From the NCBI GenBank assembly GCA_003313425.1, contig NHZP01000089.1, positions 36,435 through 100,434 of the forward strand: a stretch of DNA of 64,000 bases, read 5' to 3'. The translations under genes and the position numbers were made by a program. Of this stretch, positions 1-11,596 are shown piece after piece (within the stretch, counting starts at the first letter, position 1; the number at the start of each line of letters is the position of its first letter). The DNA comes from Pseudopyrenochaeta lycopersici. Taxonomy: Eukaryota; Ascomycota; Dothideomycetes; Pleosporales; Pseudopyrenochaetaceae. The notes beneath the pieces were generated by a model, which saw nothing but the letters and a program-made list of their open reading frames with translations, was not told the DNA's origin and did no database searches.

Positions 1-689
1 AAGACAATGAAGTGAAGGGGGTTATATGGATCCAATAGCACCAACCTGCTTTGCACTGTGTAGTCATGATGGTATCGATTCACCGTGCTGATTGGCTCGG
101 CTGATGATAAGTGGGGACGGACTTTCGGCATCAGGAATACCGTCTCTTACGTGGCCATAAGGGTTATTATTTTGATACGCTAGCGGGTAAATGTAGATAG
201 TAATCTTATAGTTAACAGCGGGACTCTAGGACAGGTAGATCTTGCTTGCAAGGGTGAAGTGGGCGGGGCAAAAGTTTTCTTCTGCGCCGCCTCGGCTGTC
301 TGCTACCGAGGTTCACCTCGTAACAAAACACCCCGCGTAACGTAATACTTAAACATCAAAACTTATAACTAAATTAAGGCTATTAAGCTTTACACTATAG
401 CAATTTTTCTAGTTTATTTTTTAAGTAAAGTAATCTATAAGGCCTTAAACTATCTATAGCTACTATGTAGGTGGAATTTCCTCTGCAGCTGCGGCGTGCG
501 GTAAGTTATTGTGCGTGTGGTAGGTATCTGTATTCGTAGTAACTATTCTCTATCTTTCTACGTACAGTTAAGGAGGGTTCTTATATAAGGGGCACAGAGC
601 TTTGGCCTTAGTGCCTAAAGCTTCTATTGTTATGTGATAGCGCTCGACAGCTTGACGTCGCGCGTAGCAACCTCATGCACTGCGTACGG
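1..689. other. non-coding, nothing recognised
   Basis: No open frame of useful length and no recognisable motif. Much of it is A+T-rich with the TA-heavy texture of RIP-decayed repeat DNA, especially from about 340 to 480. Confidence 0.5.
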
Positions 690-966
690 AAAGTTCTTAA
701 ATAATGTAGTAACTTTTAAACTATAATAATTAGCTATAGTAAATATATAACTCTAATTAGTTATTAGTAACTCTTATAAAAAACGTAATTACTTAGACTT
801 AAGCTAATCTAACTCTAATAACTCTAACTCTAACCTTAATCTATTTATAATAACTTAAACTTATACCTATTACTAGCGTACAAAAATAGGAATTAAGTTA
901 GGTTAGGTACAGATGATATGTAGTCAAACCTAATCCAAACCCAACCTATACTCATTTGCTACCCTA
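690..966. mobile_element. hAT transposon, right-end remnant (heavily RIPped)
   Basis: This stretch aligns base for base with the right terminus of the hAT element ending at 23021. Landmarks in common are AATTAGCT-TAGTAAATA, the AACTCTAA/CCCTAA-like tract, TATTACTAGCGTA, and the terminal CATTTGC-ACCCTA. Nearly all differences are C-to-T or G-to-A (for example CCCTAA here reads CTCTAA). It is therefore a second, more heavily mutated copy of the same terminus. The rest of the element is not present to its left. Confidence 0.75.
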
Positions 967-1012
967 GGCTTATTAACAGGTCCCCTGCTTAAAGGCCGCA
1001 GCCTATTACACG

Positions 1013-1123
1013 CGATTAGCGCAGGTTTTAAGCAGATCTTTTACTGTGCACGCTAGCCCTTAGAATAGCCCAGCGCGATAGTACTGCAATACTAAGACTT
1101 AGACTAACGCTATTCTGTTACAG
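1013..1123. repeat. 111-bp direct repeat, copy 1
   Basis: Begins GCGATTAGCGCAGGTTTT and ends at TTCTGTTACAG. It matches copy 2 at 1503-1613, including the block GTGCACGCTAGCCCTTAG. The copies differ mostly by transitions. The 490-bp spacing would fit the ends of a very small LTR-type element, but I see no coding sequence between them. Confidence 0.6.
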
Positions 1124-1502
1124 CCTCCTTCATCTTATATTCTTAAATGCTACCTTCCTACTTTAGGTTTGTAGCGGCCGATTCGGCATAACGCGGCCGA
1201 ACCGGACACAATTATGCATTTACACTTTGTGTATCAGTGATCTAATTACAAGCTATAATATAGAAATCTTCTAAGTAGAATTAGAGTTTGAGAAGGTAAA
1301 GTTAAACCTTCTGTGACAATGCTAAACTTCTTCTACTCTACTTTATGTGACGAATTGCACAATATGCTTTTATAGGTATTATGACGTGTAGTTTCAGGCA
1401 ATAGTAATTACTTCACACTACAGATAGTAGTAAAGGGATAGTTCTGTATCGCTGTAACTTTGCTGTAGGAGAGAGAATAATACTTATCTTCCCTGCTCTG
1501 CA

Positions 1503-1613
1503 CGGTTAGCGCAAGTTTTGAGCGGGTCTTTCGCGGTGCACGCTAGCCCTTAGGAAGGCCTAGCGCAGTAATACTGTAACACTAAGATTCAGATTCACGA
1601 TACTTCGTTACAA
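1503..1613. repeat. 111-bp direct repeat, copy 2
   Basis: Partner of 1013-1123. It shares GTGCACGCTAGCCCTTAG and the ending CGTTACA. It is less mutated than copy 1. Confidence 0.6.
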
Positions 1614-2690
1614 GTATTGCTTGAACCTATGAATTAGGGATTGGTTAGCCAATATCATCAACTGAAGCATGCAGTAGAAAGGCGAGATATCTACCTTATG
1701 CTAGTTAACGCTTTTGAGAAATAGATATAGTTGTATTTGAATACCTTAGCTTACTATAATCCACTATTAACAACAATTAATAATGTAACCTTCTTAGTGC
1801 TTTAAGGATGTAGTAGAGTCTAATAAAAGGCTTAGCAGAATTAGGGAAAGACGAGATCACGGTGTGGAGTCAAACACTGTTTGATCTTTTTTCCAAGTGG
1901 GGTCACGTTACGAGCGTTCTCGCATTACAATTCTGAAACTCCGTGAACGCCTTAAGGTGTTTGAGAGGCTGGGCCTGCATAAACAGAGAGATTGAGGATC
2001 TTTGCATAGCCTATTACTTATTTCACGTGTCTTGTTACTTAACTGCTGCAATAGCAGAGACAATAAGCAGTAATAAAAGAAGTGGGAGAAATTCAGTATT
2101 GAATAGGGATACGAGGATAATAGTGTGGAGGCTTCAATTTTTTCGACGCGGCAAGGCTTATCGCTCTTATGCACTGTTAAGCCTTGCATTATTCTGCGTG
2201 CGGCAGTTCGCATAGCCAAGCCAATGCCCAGAATTTTAGGTTCTGTTTACTAGGTTGTTAATACTTTGTACGTACCAATGGTATTTACGTCAATTAAAAC
2301 TCCTGTCAGCATTCTGTGCCTCGGACACAAATGCACAGGAAGCCCAGGCGAAACCAAGGTCCATACTGTGCGCAACTGTGTACACCTCTAGCTGACAACC
2401 TACTTTCACTGATGTGCTAACAGGTGTAGATCGACAATAGAGGATTGGAGCTAAACGATTTATGTTTCAAGGGCAGACATAAGATTTGAAACAACGCTTT
2501 CGCACCATAGCCCACCAGAGATCGAAGGTCGGCTAACTCTATACCTGATTCAGCGACCTGGAACTAGAAAGGCTAAGGCTTCTTGGCACGGCGCGGGCCG
2601 AAAACAATGCCACGTATGCATGTTTGTCGTGGTAAATAGCTCCGTTCCAAACCAGGCTATGCTTGATGGGGAAAGGTCTTTGAAGTTTTG
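1614..2690. other. intergenic, nothing recognised
   Basis: Two overlapping antisense ORFs of about 90-100 codons lie at 1908-2219. Neither has a recognisable domain, and each is the mirror of the other, so neither is annotated. Confidence 0.5.
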
Positions 2691-2766
2691 ACCGAAGCTT
2701 GAAATGCCTACGCGACATTGAAGCCTTGAATGCCCACGCGATACCGAAGCTTAAATGCCCACGGGG
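2691..2766. repeat. three tandem copies of a 26-bp unit
   Basis: Units start at 2691, 2717 and 2743. The core is GAAGCTTGAAATGCC followed by an ACGCGA block. They lie in non-coding DNA upstream of the SPX-EXS gene. Confidence 0.65.
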
Positions 2767-3541
2767 CACCAAAATCTGCCGATTGGCCGGAACAGCATAC
2801 TGTCTAGGTGTTATGTGGGGATGACATGGGCCAGCAACAACACATTTTCAGCGACTTGATACCTTAGTATCAGAGAAAGGCCGCCTCAAAACGGCAGCAT
2901 GAGAACATTGGACCGTTTGGTTCAGCTGAAAAGCTCAGTATGTGTGGACAAATATCGAGTGATCAACACCTCTGATCTACCAAAAACGCCGCACCTCCTG
3001 CTCAAATATTATTAACTGGCTACTTAAAGCCTCAATATTGCCTTTTATGTTGTCATTTTACATAGGATTAGTTGAATTAAAAATTATATAGGTTGTTGGG
3101 CTGAAGTGTTGGTAAGGGTGATGATATGTAGTCTATCTGCAAAGTGTTTTAGTTCAGCCTTTACTCAAACCGCCCTCGTGGAATGAAGTCGTATGGAAGT
3201 TTTGCGTCCCGTATCCCTGATCTCCGCTAATGCTGGCCCCAGCTACTTTATAGGCCTCACTGTTTCCCAGTAGATGCGTTACCTACATTAGGGGTGGACT
3301 GGTTTCGTCGGCCGCATGAACATTAGGGCGATACCGAGTGTGTCACCCTCGGCCTCTTCTCTTCTTCCAGCGTCCTTGCTTTCTACCTCACATGTGCTTC
3401 AAACTATGCTTGGCAAGGAAGCAACGCTTGGCAAGGACACCTCGTTAGGGTGCATCGTTGGTTCTACTGTATATACATGTCGTCCAGCACCTTGTTTACC
3501 AATGACAAGCCACACATCAATCCGGCTTCGCCTTGTCCAAA
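2767..3541. other. upstream region of the SPX-EXS gene
   Basis: No supported gene. An 83-codon open frame at 3316-3567 overlaps the start of the transporter gene and has no domain. I see no certain promoter element. Confidence 0.4.
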
Positions 3542-6075
3542 ATGAAGTTCGAAAAGGAGTTGAATGATAATTTAACTCCCGGTAATGCTACGCCCTACTG
3601 ATATGGATGCTTGCACTGACTTGTTGAATTTAGAATGGAGGCCCAAATATGTCGATTACTCTGCTGGAAAGAGTTACATCCAATCGATTACGAATGCCTC
3701 AAAGAATAACTCCACGTCACCATCGTCCCACAGAGTGTCATCGGTGTCAACACTTGTGGGTAGCGAAATGGAACTTCCTATCAAAGAAGCTGATAATGTT
3801 TGGGAGAGACAGCTCGTCTTCATTAATTGGATAAATGGGGAAGTTGATAAAGTCGATAGCTTTTATACACTCAAGAAGGCTCAGGCTGGCCAGCAGCTGG
3901 ATATGCTGCGACACCAGCTTCACGAGATGAGGAGTCAGCGGGTCAAGGAGATTTGTTATGCACACAAGGATAAAATACCCGACGGTGAAAGCTTTCCACC
4001 ACCAAATATCTCGGAAGAGAAGCCAAAATCACCTTGGCGGAAAGCGGTCAACTTGGTCATTCGACCACCACCACCGCCACCAAGTTCACATACCTGGGAG
4101 AACATGCTCCCATCGCCTACAGAAATTTCGATTCAAAAATCTGGCCGTAGGGAGTATATACGAAAAGACAATCATTCCTTACCGTATGGAGTTGCCAAAC
4201 AACAACTTGGTGCTGCATTACGGGAACACTACAGATCAGTAAAAGTCTTAAAGTCATATGCGACACTAAACCAGAAGGCGTTGGAAAAGATTATTAAAAA
4301 ATACAACAAGGCGGTAAGATCTGCAAATCCACAGGGCTTTATGTATAAAAAAGTCTATAAGGCATCCTTCACTCGTCCTGATGCGCTAAACCTATATCTC
4401 ATAACTGTCGAGGACCTCTTCACTCGATACATCGTAGACGGTGATCGCAAAGCAGCGACCAGGAAGCTAAAGGCCAGAACCAATGGACTAGATCTCGATA
4501 GCATGAGCGCGTATCGTAATGGGTTACTCGTTGGTAGCGCCCTTATTTTCCTTCTGCAGGCAGTTATTTATGCGCATGAACTGCTTCACGACCCTGATCC
4601 AGTAAAGAGATCCAAAACGGGCTCGCTCTTGCAGATCTATGGCGGATACCTCGTCGCTCTTTATATGTTCCAGCTCTTCTGCGCTAACTGCGCTCTATGG
4701 GCTCAGGCTAAGATCAACTACCGCTTTATCTTCGAGTTCGACCCAGTTAGTCAGCTGCAGGTTGCTCACTTGACCGAGTTCGCGTCATTTTTCACACTGC
4801 TTTTGGGAATTATATCTTGGCTTAACTTCTCTGAGGTCGGTGGAGATGCGTTTTTCAACTACTGGCCGGTTATCCTGATCAGCCTTACTGTGCTGGTTAT
4901 TGTCTTTCCTTTCCCCACCTTGGCATACAAGAGCCGAGGATGGTTTCTTATCTCCCAAGTAAGTGACCCAACGACAATCCCAATGGAACAAATGCTGACT
5001 TACTTTTGCAGGGGCGACTCCTTCTTGGCGGTTTATGTCCTGTCGAATTCAGAGACCTTTTCTTCGGGGACTTGTACACTTCCCTAACATATTCACTAGC
5101 GGTATGTAGGCGTACAACCACATTTCGCATAATCTCTTTATTGACGATTACCTCAAGGCCGAGGAAATCTTTTTCTGCGTCTATCCTAAGCAATTCATCA
5201 ATACGTTAGAGTGCGACAATCGCCACAGTATAGTGCTCGGTTTCCTGACAGCACTACCTGCTATATTGCGATTGCTGCAATGTCTCCGCCGCTACATTGA
5301 TACTTACGATGCATTTCCACACCTCGCCAATGCGTTGAAATACGCAACACTTGTTCTTTTCCAGGTAATGCTCAGCAGATATCGTATCCAGACGGACACT
5401 ATCAATTTAGCGCTTTTCATTACTGTTGGCTGTGTCAACACTACGTTTAGCGGTAATGTCCCTGGCTCCTTCTCTCATTTGAAAAGTGTTACTAATGTAA
5501 ACGCAGCAATTTGGGACCTCTTGATAGATTTCTCACTCCTCGCTCCAGATAGCTCCATCCTATCACCCTCGCTTCGCCCGGTTCGCGCGTTCAAGTCCAA
5601 GTGGGTCTACATTGTCCTTCCAATGTTGAACGTACTCCTACGATGCACCTGGGTCTTCCTCATTCTATTCATTAGAAACGATCAAAATCCTGGGCTCGTG
5701 ACATTCCTCGTCGCGTTGGGCGAGGTCACGCGCAGGGGCATATGGTCGGCACTGAGGGTGGAGAACGAGCACTGTGCAAACGTTGGCAAGCTGAAGGCTT
5801 GGAGAGACATCAACGTGCCATACCAGCTTTTCGGCTTGGAAGAGTTGGAGAGAGAGCTGGAGGGGGCAAATTCCGAGAAGATAGAGCCGGACTCAGAGCC
5901 CTACACGAGGCAACAGAACCGCAACCGAAGGTGGACATCGCGGTTGGCAGACGCACCCAGAGCTGATTTTGAGAGGAAGCGCAATAATAGCGTTGATGCA
6001 ATGAATGGGATTCCAGAACACGGAGATAGAACTCTGGAACATAGCTACAGCTTACATAATAATACGAAAAGCTAG
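3542..6075 (+). CDS. SPX-EXS domain phosphate transporter (Syg1/XPR1 family)
   Basis: Probable inorganic phosphate exporter or signalling protein of a membrane compartment. Five exons fit: 3542-3581, 3634-4958, 5012-5101, 5158-5452 and 5507-6075, giving 772 residues with every junction in phase and GT..AG borders. The start MKFEKELNDNLTPEWR, joined across intron 1, is the classic SPX N-terminus. Residues 1 to about 270 are SPX with basic residues in the inositol-pyrophosphate-binding region. From about residue 320 come several hydrophobic helices, then the EXS signatures: YPVEFRD-like (CPVEFRDLFFGDLY), QCLRRYIDTYDAFPHLANALKY and IWDLLIDFSLL. XPR1 is about 700 residues and yeast Syg1 about 900, so the length is normal. 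No internal stop is seen. It is the only clearly intact chromosomal gene left of the array. Confidence 0.9.
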
Positions 6076-6569
6076 GGGAAGAGTATATACTGGAACCAAC
6101 TCAGGGTCTTTAATAGACTTTTAAAATTTACTTATAGATTAGAATAGAGATGATTCAGACGGCGTTTACTTGCAGATCCCTCGGTTGGCGAAGAAAGCTT
6201 TAGTTACATATTTAGCGACCTCGTCGCAATTATTTGGTATAACTAAACCGAACCCGAGCAATCTAAGCATTCTCCGCTATGTACCATAATGTGAATGGAT
6301 TGCTTTGATAAATAATTGTGAACTCGAAGTTTAAGTTTGGAACATCAAACGCACGATAGCAGGCAAGACCCTTCTTATAAGCCCCTTGTTAGTTCTCCTA
6401 CCCTATTAACGGCTGACCAGCTACTAGGCTGAGGGTGTTTTAGTGTAAGGGCTTCAACAAAAAATGATAGGTTTATACTACGTTTTATAGGCTAATAATC
6501 CTCTTGGTTAATACCTGAAAAAATCCTATATAGTTATAATTTGGATGTATAGAGAATATTTATAGGCAG
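6076..6569. other. intergenic between transporter and acyltransferase relic
   Basis: A+T-rich convergent intergenic sequence. No gene or repeat recognised. Confidence 0.5.
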
Positions 6570-8117
6570 CTAGGCTTCTCTTAGGCCCTTGTCAATCCTA
6601 TCCCAAATCACATCACGTAGAGGCCCTTGTAACCAATAGTTTCCTCCCGCGTCTTTCCCCATGATTGGAATTAGATTTCGGAGGTCGAATTTTGTTGACC
6701 ATGCGTTGAATTGGACCATAGATGCAAAGCCCGGCTTCTCTGCTCGTGTGGCACTGGGAAAGCCTTCTTTGACGATCGCTGCGGAGAAGTCCGTTTCAAA
6801 GTACTTGCCCTTGGTCCAATTAGAGAAGCTCATCATTCCCATGCCAGGATCACCGAAGATAGGCCACTTGTGTCCGTCTTTTGCTAGACACTGCCTTTTC
6901 ATGCCCTGCAAAGCCTCAACCTGCTCGCGTTGTCCTTCTTCGATCATCGAGCGCCGTACAGCGTAGGCTACGTAACTCAGTGGCTTTGTAAAGAAGTCGC
7001 GAACGGCCACAAAAGCATAGATTTCTGTAGCCGCGTTCGAAATGTGTGCCTTGCTGGCGGGTAGATGGTCCTTGCACAACACTGACGAGAGTGCGAATGC
7101 GTTCATGATCCGAACTGTCCTACTGGAGTTGTGGGGGAACCCGGAAACGCAAAGGTGTGTGAACCATGCAGTAAGTACATCATTGTCACTGACAAACACG
7201 TTTTCATCACCTGTTTCGGCTCTGACCTCCTAAATAGCCTTTTGGCGTTGTTCAGCCAAGAAATTTCCCGGCACGCAAACAATCCGTGATGATGTCCGGT
7301 AACGCCACGCATCGTATACTTGGTAAGCTATAAATAGACACTCTCTCCAACCTGTGAGAAGTTTGTTGGCATGTATATATGGCTCGGTCGTAGTCTATCC
7401 GAACGTTGCTAAAGGGTCGTGGCTGTACCCATGAAACGGCGGTATCTCGTCATCCCGCCCCTGCAATGCAAGAGACCAGCATCGATAAATCAATGCACCT
7501 CCCGTACCACCAGTCTGTGTGTGTGGCAGGGAGATGGATATCAGCGTCGAGTCTGTAAACGAAACGATGTGTAAGCACAACTGTGGTATGTCCCTGTTAA
7601 GGTATTCGTTTAGAGTTCTTGGTGTATCCTTGCTATGGGTCAATTCATCAAAGCCATTGGGGTCACCTTAGACCGAGTGATGTTGGGTCGCTCGCAGTAG
7701 CCTTGAAGCTACCGGGTGGTCCAGAATAGACATGTTGTGGGCAACGTGGGAATAGGTATCGATTGGGCGCTTCTCGTCGAACCGCCCAGGAATGTGGTAT
7801 TCCAGCTGTCCATTGTACTTTTTGTTATGTCCTATCAGTCAAAGTTTTCGTTACTGGTCTTCGAACAAACAGATCTTCACGTACGTTCAGTCCCAGACGG
7901 CCACCGATCTTCCGCCATCCTGGTCGGCCCAGTAGTCTTTCAAACGAGCCTCGCAAATTCTCGGGGTCAAGTACATCGTCAAGACGGTACGATAACACAA
8001 AGCAAACACTACGCAATACCTTTGTGTCGTCAGCTACATTCAGAGGGACAATATTGTCCGTTGGCACACGGGCGGGCGCTGTTGCGGGTTTTGTGTTACT
8101 AGAGAAATGGAAGAACA
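6570..8117 (-). pseudogene. fungal acyltransferase (PF02458/BAHD-like), broken
   Basis: Read on the minus strand from 8117. The N-terminal part (NIVPLNVADDT, then DDVLDPENLRGSFERLL, GWRKIGGRLGLN) is joined by an intron at 7884-7806 (GTACGT..CAG) to LEYHIPGRFDEKRPIDTYSHV. This order is typical of trichothecene 3-O-acetyltransferase-like enzymes that transfer acetyl or acyl groups from CoA. The C-terminal half (DVLTAWFTHLC, then the MSFSNW region) is also present. The gene is broken: an in-frame TAG stands at 7232-7230, between KAI and EVRAE. The catalytic HxxxD motif reads HTQTG, so the aspartate is lost. Neighbouring P450 and oxidase relics suggest it belonged to a metabolite cluster. Confidence 0.8.
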
Positions 8118-8767
8118 TTGTGGTGGCGAGGAGAATGGGGAAATATTTCGATCTTTCCGATATTTGATTTAAGCACAAAACAAGACTCATTTTCTGTATA
8201 AAACGGCCATAGTCGCAAACGATCCAGGTTGCTCTGTTACTACTTGTTAGGGTTATGGCACCTATAGGTCGGTTTGTGTGCTTCATTTTAACGAATGTCT
8301 TTCTTAACAGTGACAACGCTGCTGATCCATCCGCCTACCGTTGCGATTGGTATCGGCGAATATACCGGGTAGGCATCGGGAAGCTCCTAGAAATTCCTAA
8401 AAAATCGGAAGATTACCAAAACAAGATAGACAACTTTCAACCTCAGCTCCGCGATCGGTAATATTGTGAGTGGCTCAGCGACAAGGTCCAGGTTGCACAA
8501 GCGAATCTTGGAAATGTGCAAACATCCAATAGGGGCATTGTACTATGAAATGACCGAAGGAGCAAATATACTCAGCAAGTTCTGAGAATATCCGTTCCTC
8601 GTACGCCCGCATCCTCAATGTACCCCACTATATGTTAACGCGATCATTCTAGTGATTCATTCGGAGTAATCGCGCTACTCATGATTTCACAAAGACGGCT
8701 AATGCATAAGATCATGTTTCTACGACTGCTGTGAGCAATAGGTTAACAAATTAACGACGTGTAATAC
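8118..8767. other. intergenic, nothing recognised
   Basis: Upstream of the acyltransferase relic. Short ORFs only. No promoter element could be assigned. Confidence 0.4.
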
Positions 8768-9208
8768 TTCTCGCCGCTAAGCGATTTTACACTAAAATTA
8801 ACACTTTTTATAGTAAGATAACTTATTATCTATATGTTCTTTTATTTTAATATTATTAATACTTATAAAACTTTACTAGAACTTTAATATTGTATAAAAA
8901 ATATAAAAATAATATTTTTTATCTTATACATTATAAGATTAAAGTTAAACTTTTTTAATTTTCTTAGAATTTATATATAAAAAGTGCTTTTTCTCTATTT
9001 TTCTCTTAAGTTTTTAGAAATATCTATATAAAATATATTCTTAAGAATATAATTTAGTTTTAATATTTTTATACTTCCTATTAATATATTATCTATCTTA
9101 GATTTTAGTTTTAATTATATATCTTTTTTATAGAAAAATTTAGAGTTATCTTAAAATAGTAAACTTTTTAGTATAGTTTAGTAAGGAAAAAAAAATTAGC
9201 GGCGAGAA
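8768..9208. mobile_element. AT-rich element with 13-bp inverted ends (MITE-like)
   Basis: The left end TTCTCGCCGCTAA (8768-8780) is the exact reverse complement of the right end TTAGCGGCGAGAA (9196-9208). Between them lie about 415 bp of almost pure A/T with no open frame. This is the structure of a non-autonomous DNA transposon. I could not find a convincing target-site duplication, so the family is unassigned. Confidence 0.6.
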
Positions 9209-9479
9209 CTTTTGGAAGGACCCTGTATTTGATTGATTTCTGATGCATTAGCACCCCAGTTCTCACGTCCTTTAAAATTTCTCTTGACCTGATCGACGGA
9301 TGCAACGAAACTAGCGCAATATGGACGAGAAAATCATCTACTTTGAATTGCTTAATTATTGGTTCTCGGCAGAGTTCCCGCAAGTTGACACGTTTCTCAT
9401 CTGCATCATATTCGTGTCGGCCACGAGCATCATTACAGTTTTGCTGCGCTGGGCTTAAGAGACAACAACCCACTCTCCG

Positions 9480-11178
9480 AAATGCCCCTCGTTACGGGAA
9501 AATCGTTGTGGGATTTCAGCGGGAAGAAGGCGAAAGAAGATTTCATGCTGAACTGCCTAGGTGTCATAGCGCGGGGGGTTTAGAAAGGTGCACTAAGCTC
9601 ACTGGCACATTACATAAGTTTATTGTATTAAAATTTAACATCGTAAAGGTCGGCAAGTCGAAGCCATTTCGCGTCGTCTCCGATATTGGAGGGGTGTTGA
9701 TCCTGCCCCCCTCACTAGCACACGACATCCGCAACATTGAAGAGCTCAGTCATGGCGAATTCATGAAGGAGATTTTTAGTCTACAAACTTGGAACTGCCA
9801 TACCTAACATCACACTAGTCTACTACTGCTGAAGTACGGGGATTTTAGCCGTTTATGGAGTCAACGGGTAGTACTTTGTAAGCCGATATGACCAAGACTA
9901 AGTTGATGGGAAATCTGAGTAATGGACTGTTATTCTCTATAATTAGGATGCCATCGCTTATTGTTGCTAGAAAAACTGGCGATACCTGTATCCGAGACGG
10001 CGGCCAGAACATGCAAAGATCTATTCCCTGAAGATGGAGTTAATGAACGTCCGACTTCAAACTCTTGTACTTTTTAGACTGACATTAATGTACTTTAGAG
10101 TGGCACGAAACGGTGCTCAAGGATGCCCTCCTTGAAATTGTTGTACGTCTCTCGTCGGCCATATTCCTCGGGGATGAGGAAGCCCGGCACGGCGCTACTT
10201 GGCTCCGCATCACCAAAGAGTACACAGTGGACTCGTTTGCCTCTTCGCATCAGCTCCGCATGTATCCTAAGTTTCTCTGGCCGATTGTCGCCTTGTTTTC
10301 TTCGCAGGCACGGAAAGTGAAAGCCCAGCTAAGGGAAGCCGAAGCAATCATCGGTCCCGTCATCGAGAAACGTCGCGCCGAGAATGTTTCTAGCGAGCGT
10401 GGTAAGAAAGAGAGATATGACTCTATTGAGTGGCTTGAGCAGACGGCACAGAACAAAAAGATCAAGTACAGGCCGGCTGCTATGCAGCTGACCCTGGCTA
10501 TCTCAGCCATCCATACTACAACCGATTTGATCACCACCACCATGTATGAGATTTTGCAACACCCCGAGACGATCCAAATACTGCGGGATGAGATCGTTGC
10601 GGTGGTGACTGATGGAAACCCTAAGCATTCGTCGCTGTACAACCTCAAGTTCATGGTCAGTGTTATCAAAGAGGCATAGAGATTGAAGCCTGTTCTATCA
10701 GGTAAAAGTCTATCATTGCCATATTACTGGCTCCGACCTAACATATGCCTAAGTGAATATGGTTCGTAAAGCCACGGGTGACATCCGTCTGCCAGATAGA
10801 CTTTGCATCCCTAAAGGCACAAAACTCGGCGTGGCTGCCGGTGCATCGTGGGATACAAAGGTGTTTCCAAACCTAGATAAATTCGAGGCAGCACGATTTC
10901 TATATCTGCGTGGGCAGCCCGGAGGCGAGAACGCTTGGCAGCTAACTACAACCAGACCCGAGCAAATTGCGTTTGGGCATGGCAAGCACGCCTGTTCTGG
11001 CCGGTTCCTGGCTGCAAACGAGATTAAAATTGCGCTTTGCCATATGTTGCTCAAATATGACTGTAAGCTGAGCTGCCCTACCACGGTGCCAAAGGCAATT
11101 TCTCACGGTATCATGTTGGACTTAGATCCAACGGTGAAGGTCTTGGTGCGAAGCCGCGAGACCGAGGTAGCACTCTAG
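9480..11178 (+). pseudogene. cytochrome P450 monooxygenase, broken
   Basis: Pieces of one microsomal fungal P450 in order. WDFSGKKAKEDFMLNCLG starts at about 9510. KPFRVVSDIGGVLILPP and IRNIEELSHGEFMKE follow after frame changes at 9650-9770. The middle helices lie at 10113-10679. The I-helix region (ISAIHTTTDL) is present. After a good intron at 10702-10753 (GTAAAA..AAG, phase 1) comes the haem loop FGHGKHACSG. An in-frame TAG at 10677-10679 falls between KEA and RLKPV, inside the ExxR helix where a glutamine is expected, consistent with CAG-to-TAG RIP mutation. The N-terminal exon junctions no longer fit one frame. The best resemblance is to P450s of terpenoid or gibberellin-type pathways. 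The subfamily is uncertain. Confidence 0.8.
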
Positions 11179-11181
11179 AGC

Positions 11182-11596
11182 TACCTGATGATGCTCAATA
11201 GTATATTGATCACCGTGATTGTTTGCTGGAACAATCCCCTTGTTATTATGGTCAGGAGGTAGCTTCCGCCGTGAGGAGTTGACAAATTCTCACCTTGAAC
11301 CCAAAAATCAAAGCGCTGCTCGAAAACTCTGTAGAAAATCTTTTCATCTCCCTGATGCCATTTCGGTAGCAAATTTTAATTGACTTCGAGCAAGGTGAGG
11401 CGTAGTGTAGGATGTAACACAATGGCTACTGCGGAATAGCTGATGTTTGCTTTGACAATGAGGCCCTTGCATTTATCGCATAGAATATAAGCTACCCTCG
11501 CATATATTGCTAATGGCCATTCAGTCTCCATTCAGGTTATACGTGAATTACCAATGGCTGCTAGGGCTACATATTCTCCTTGGCTTTCTTGGTAAT
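11182..11596. other. intergenic between two convergent relics
   Basis: No gene recognised. This is the shared 3' space of the P450 and FAD-oxidase relics. Confidence 0.4.

Noticed and set aside
1908..2219. Two overlapping antisense ORFs of about 100 codons
   Set aside because: No domain, no intron signals, mirror images of each other.
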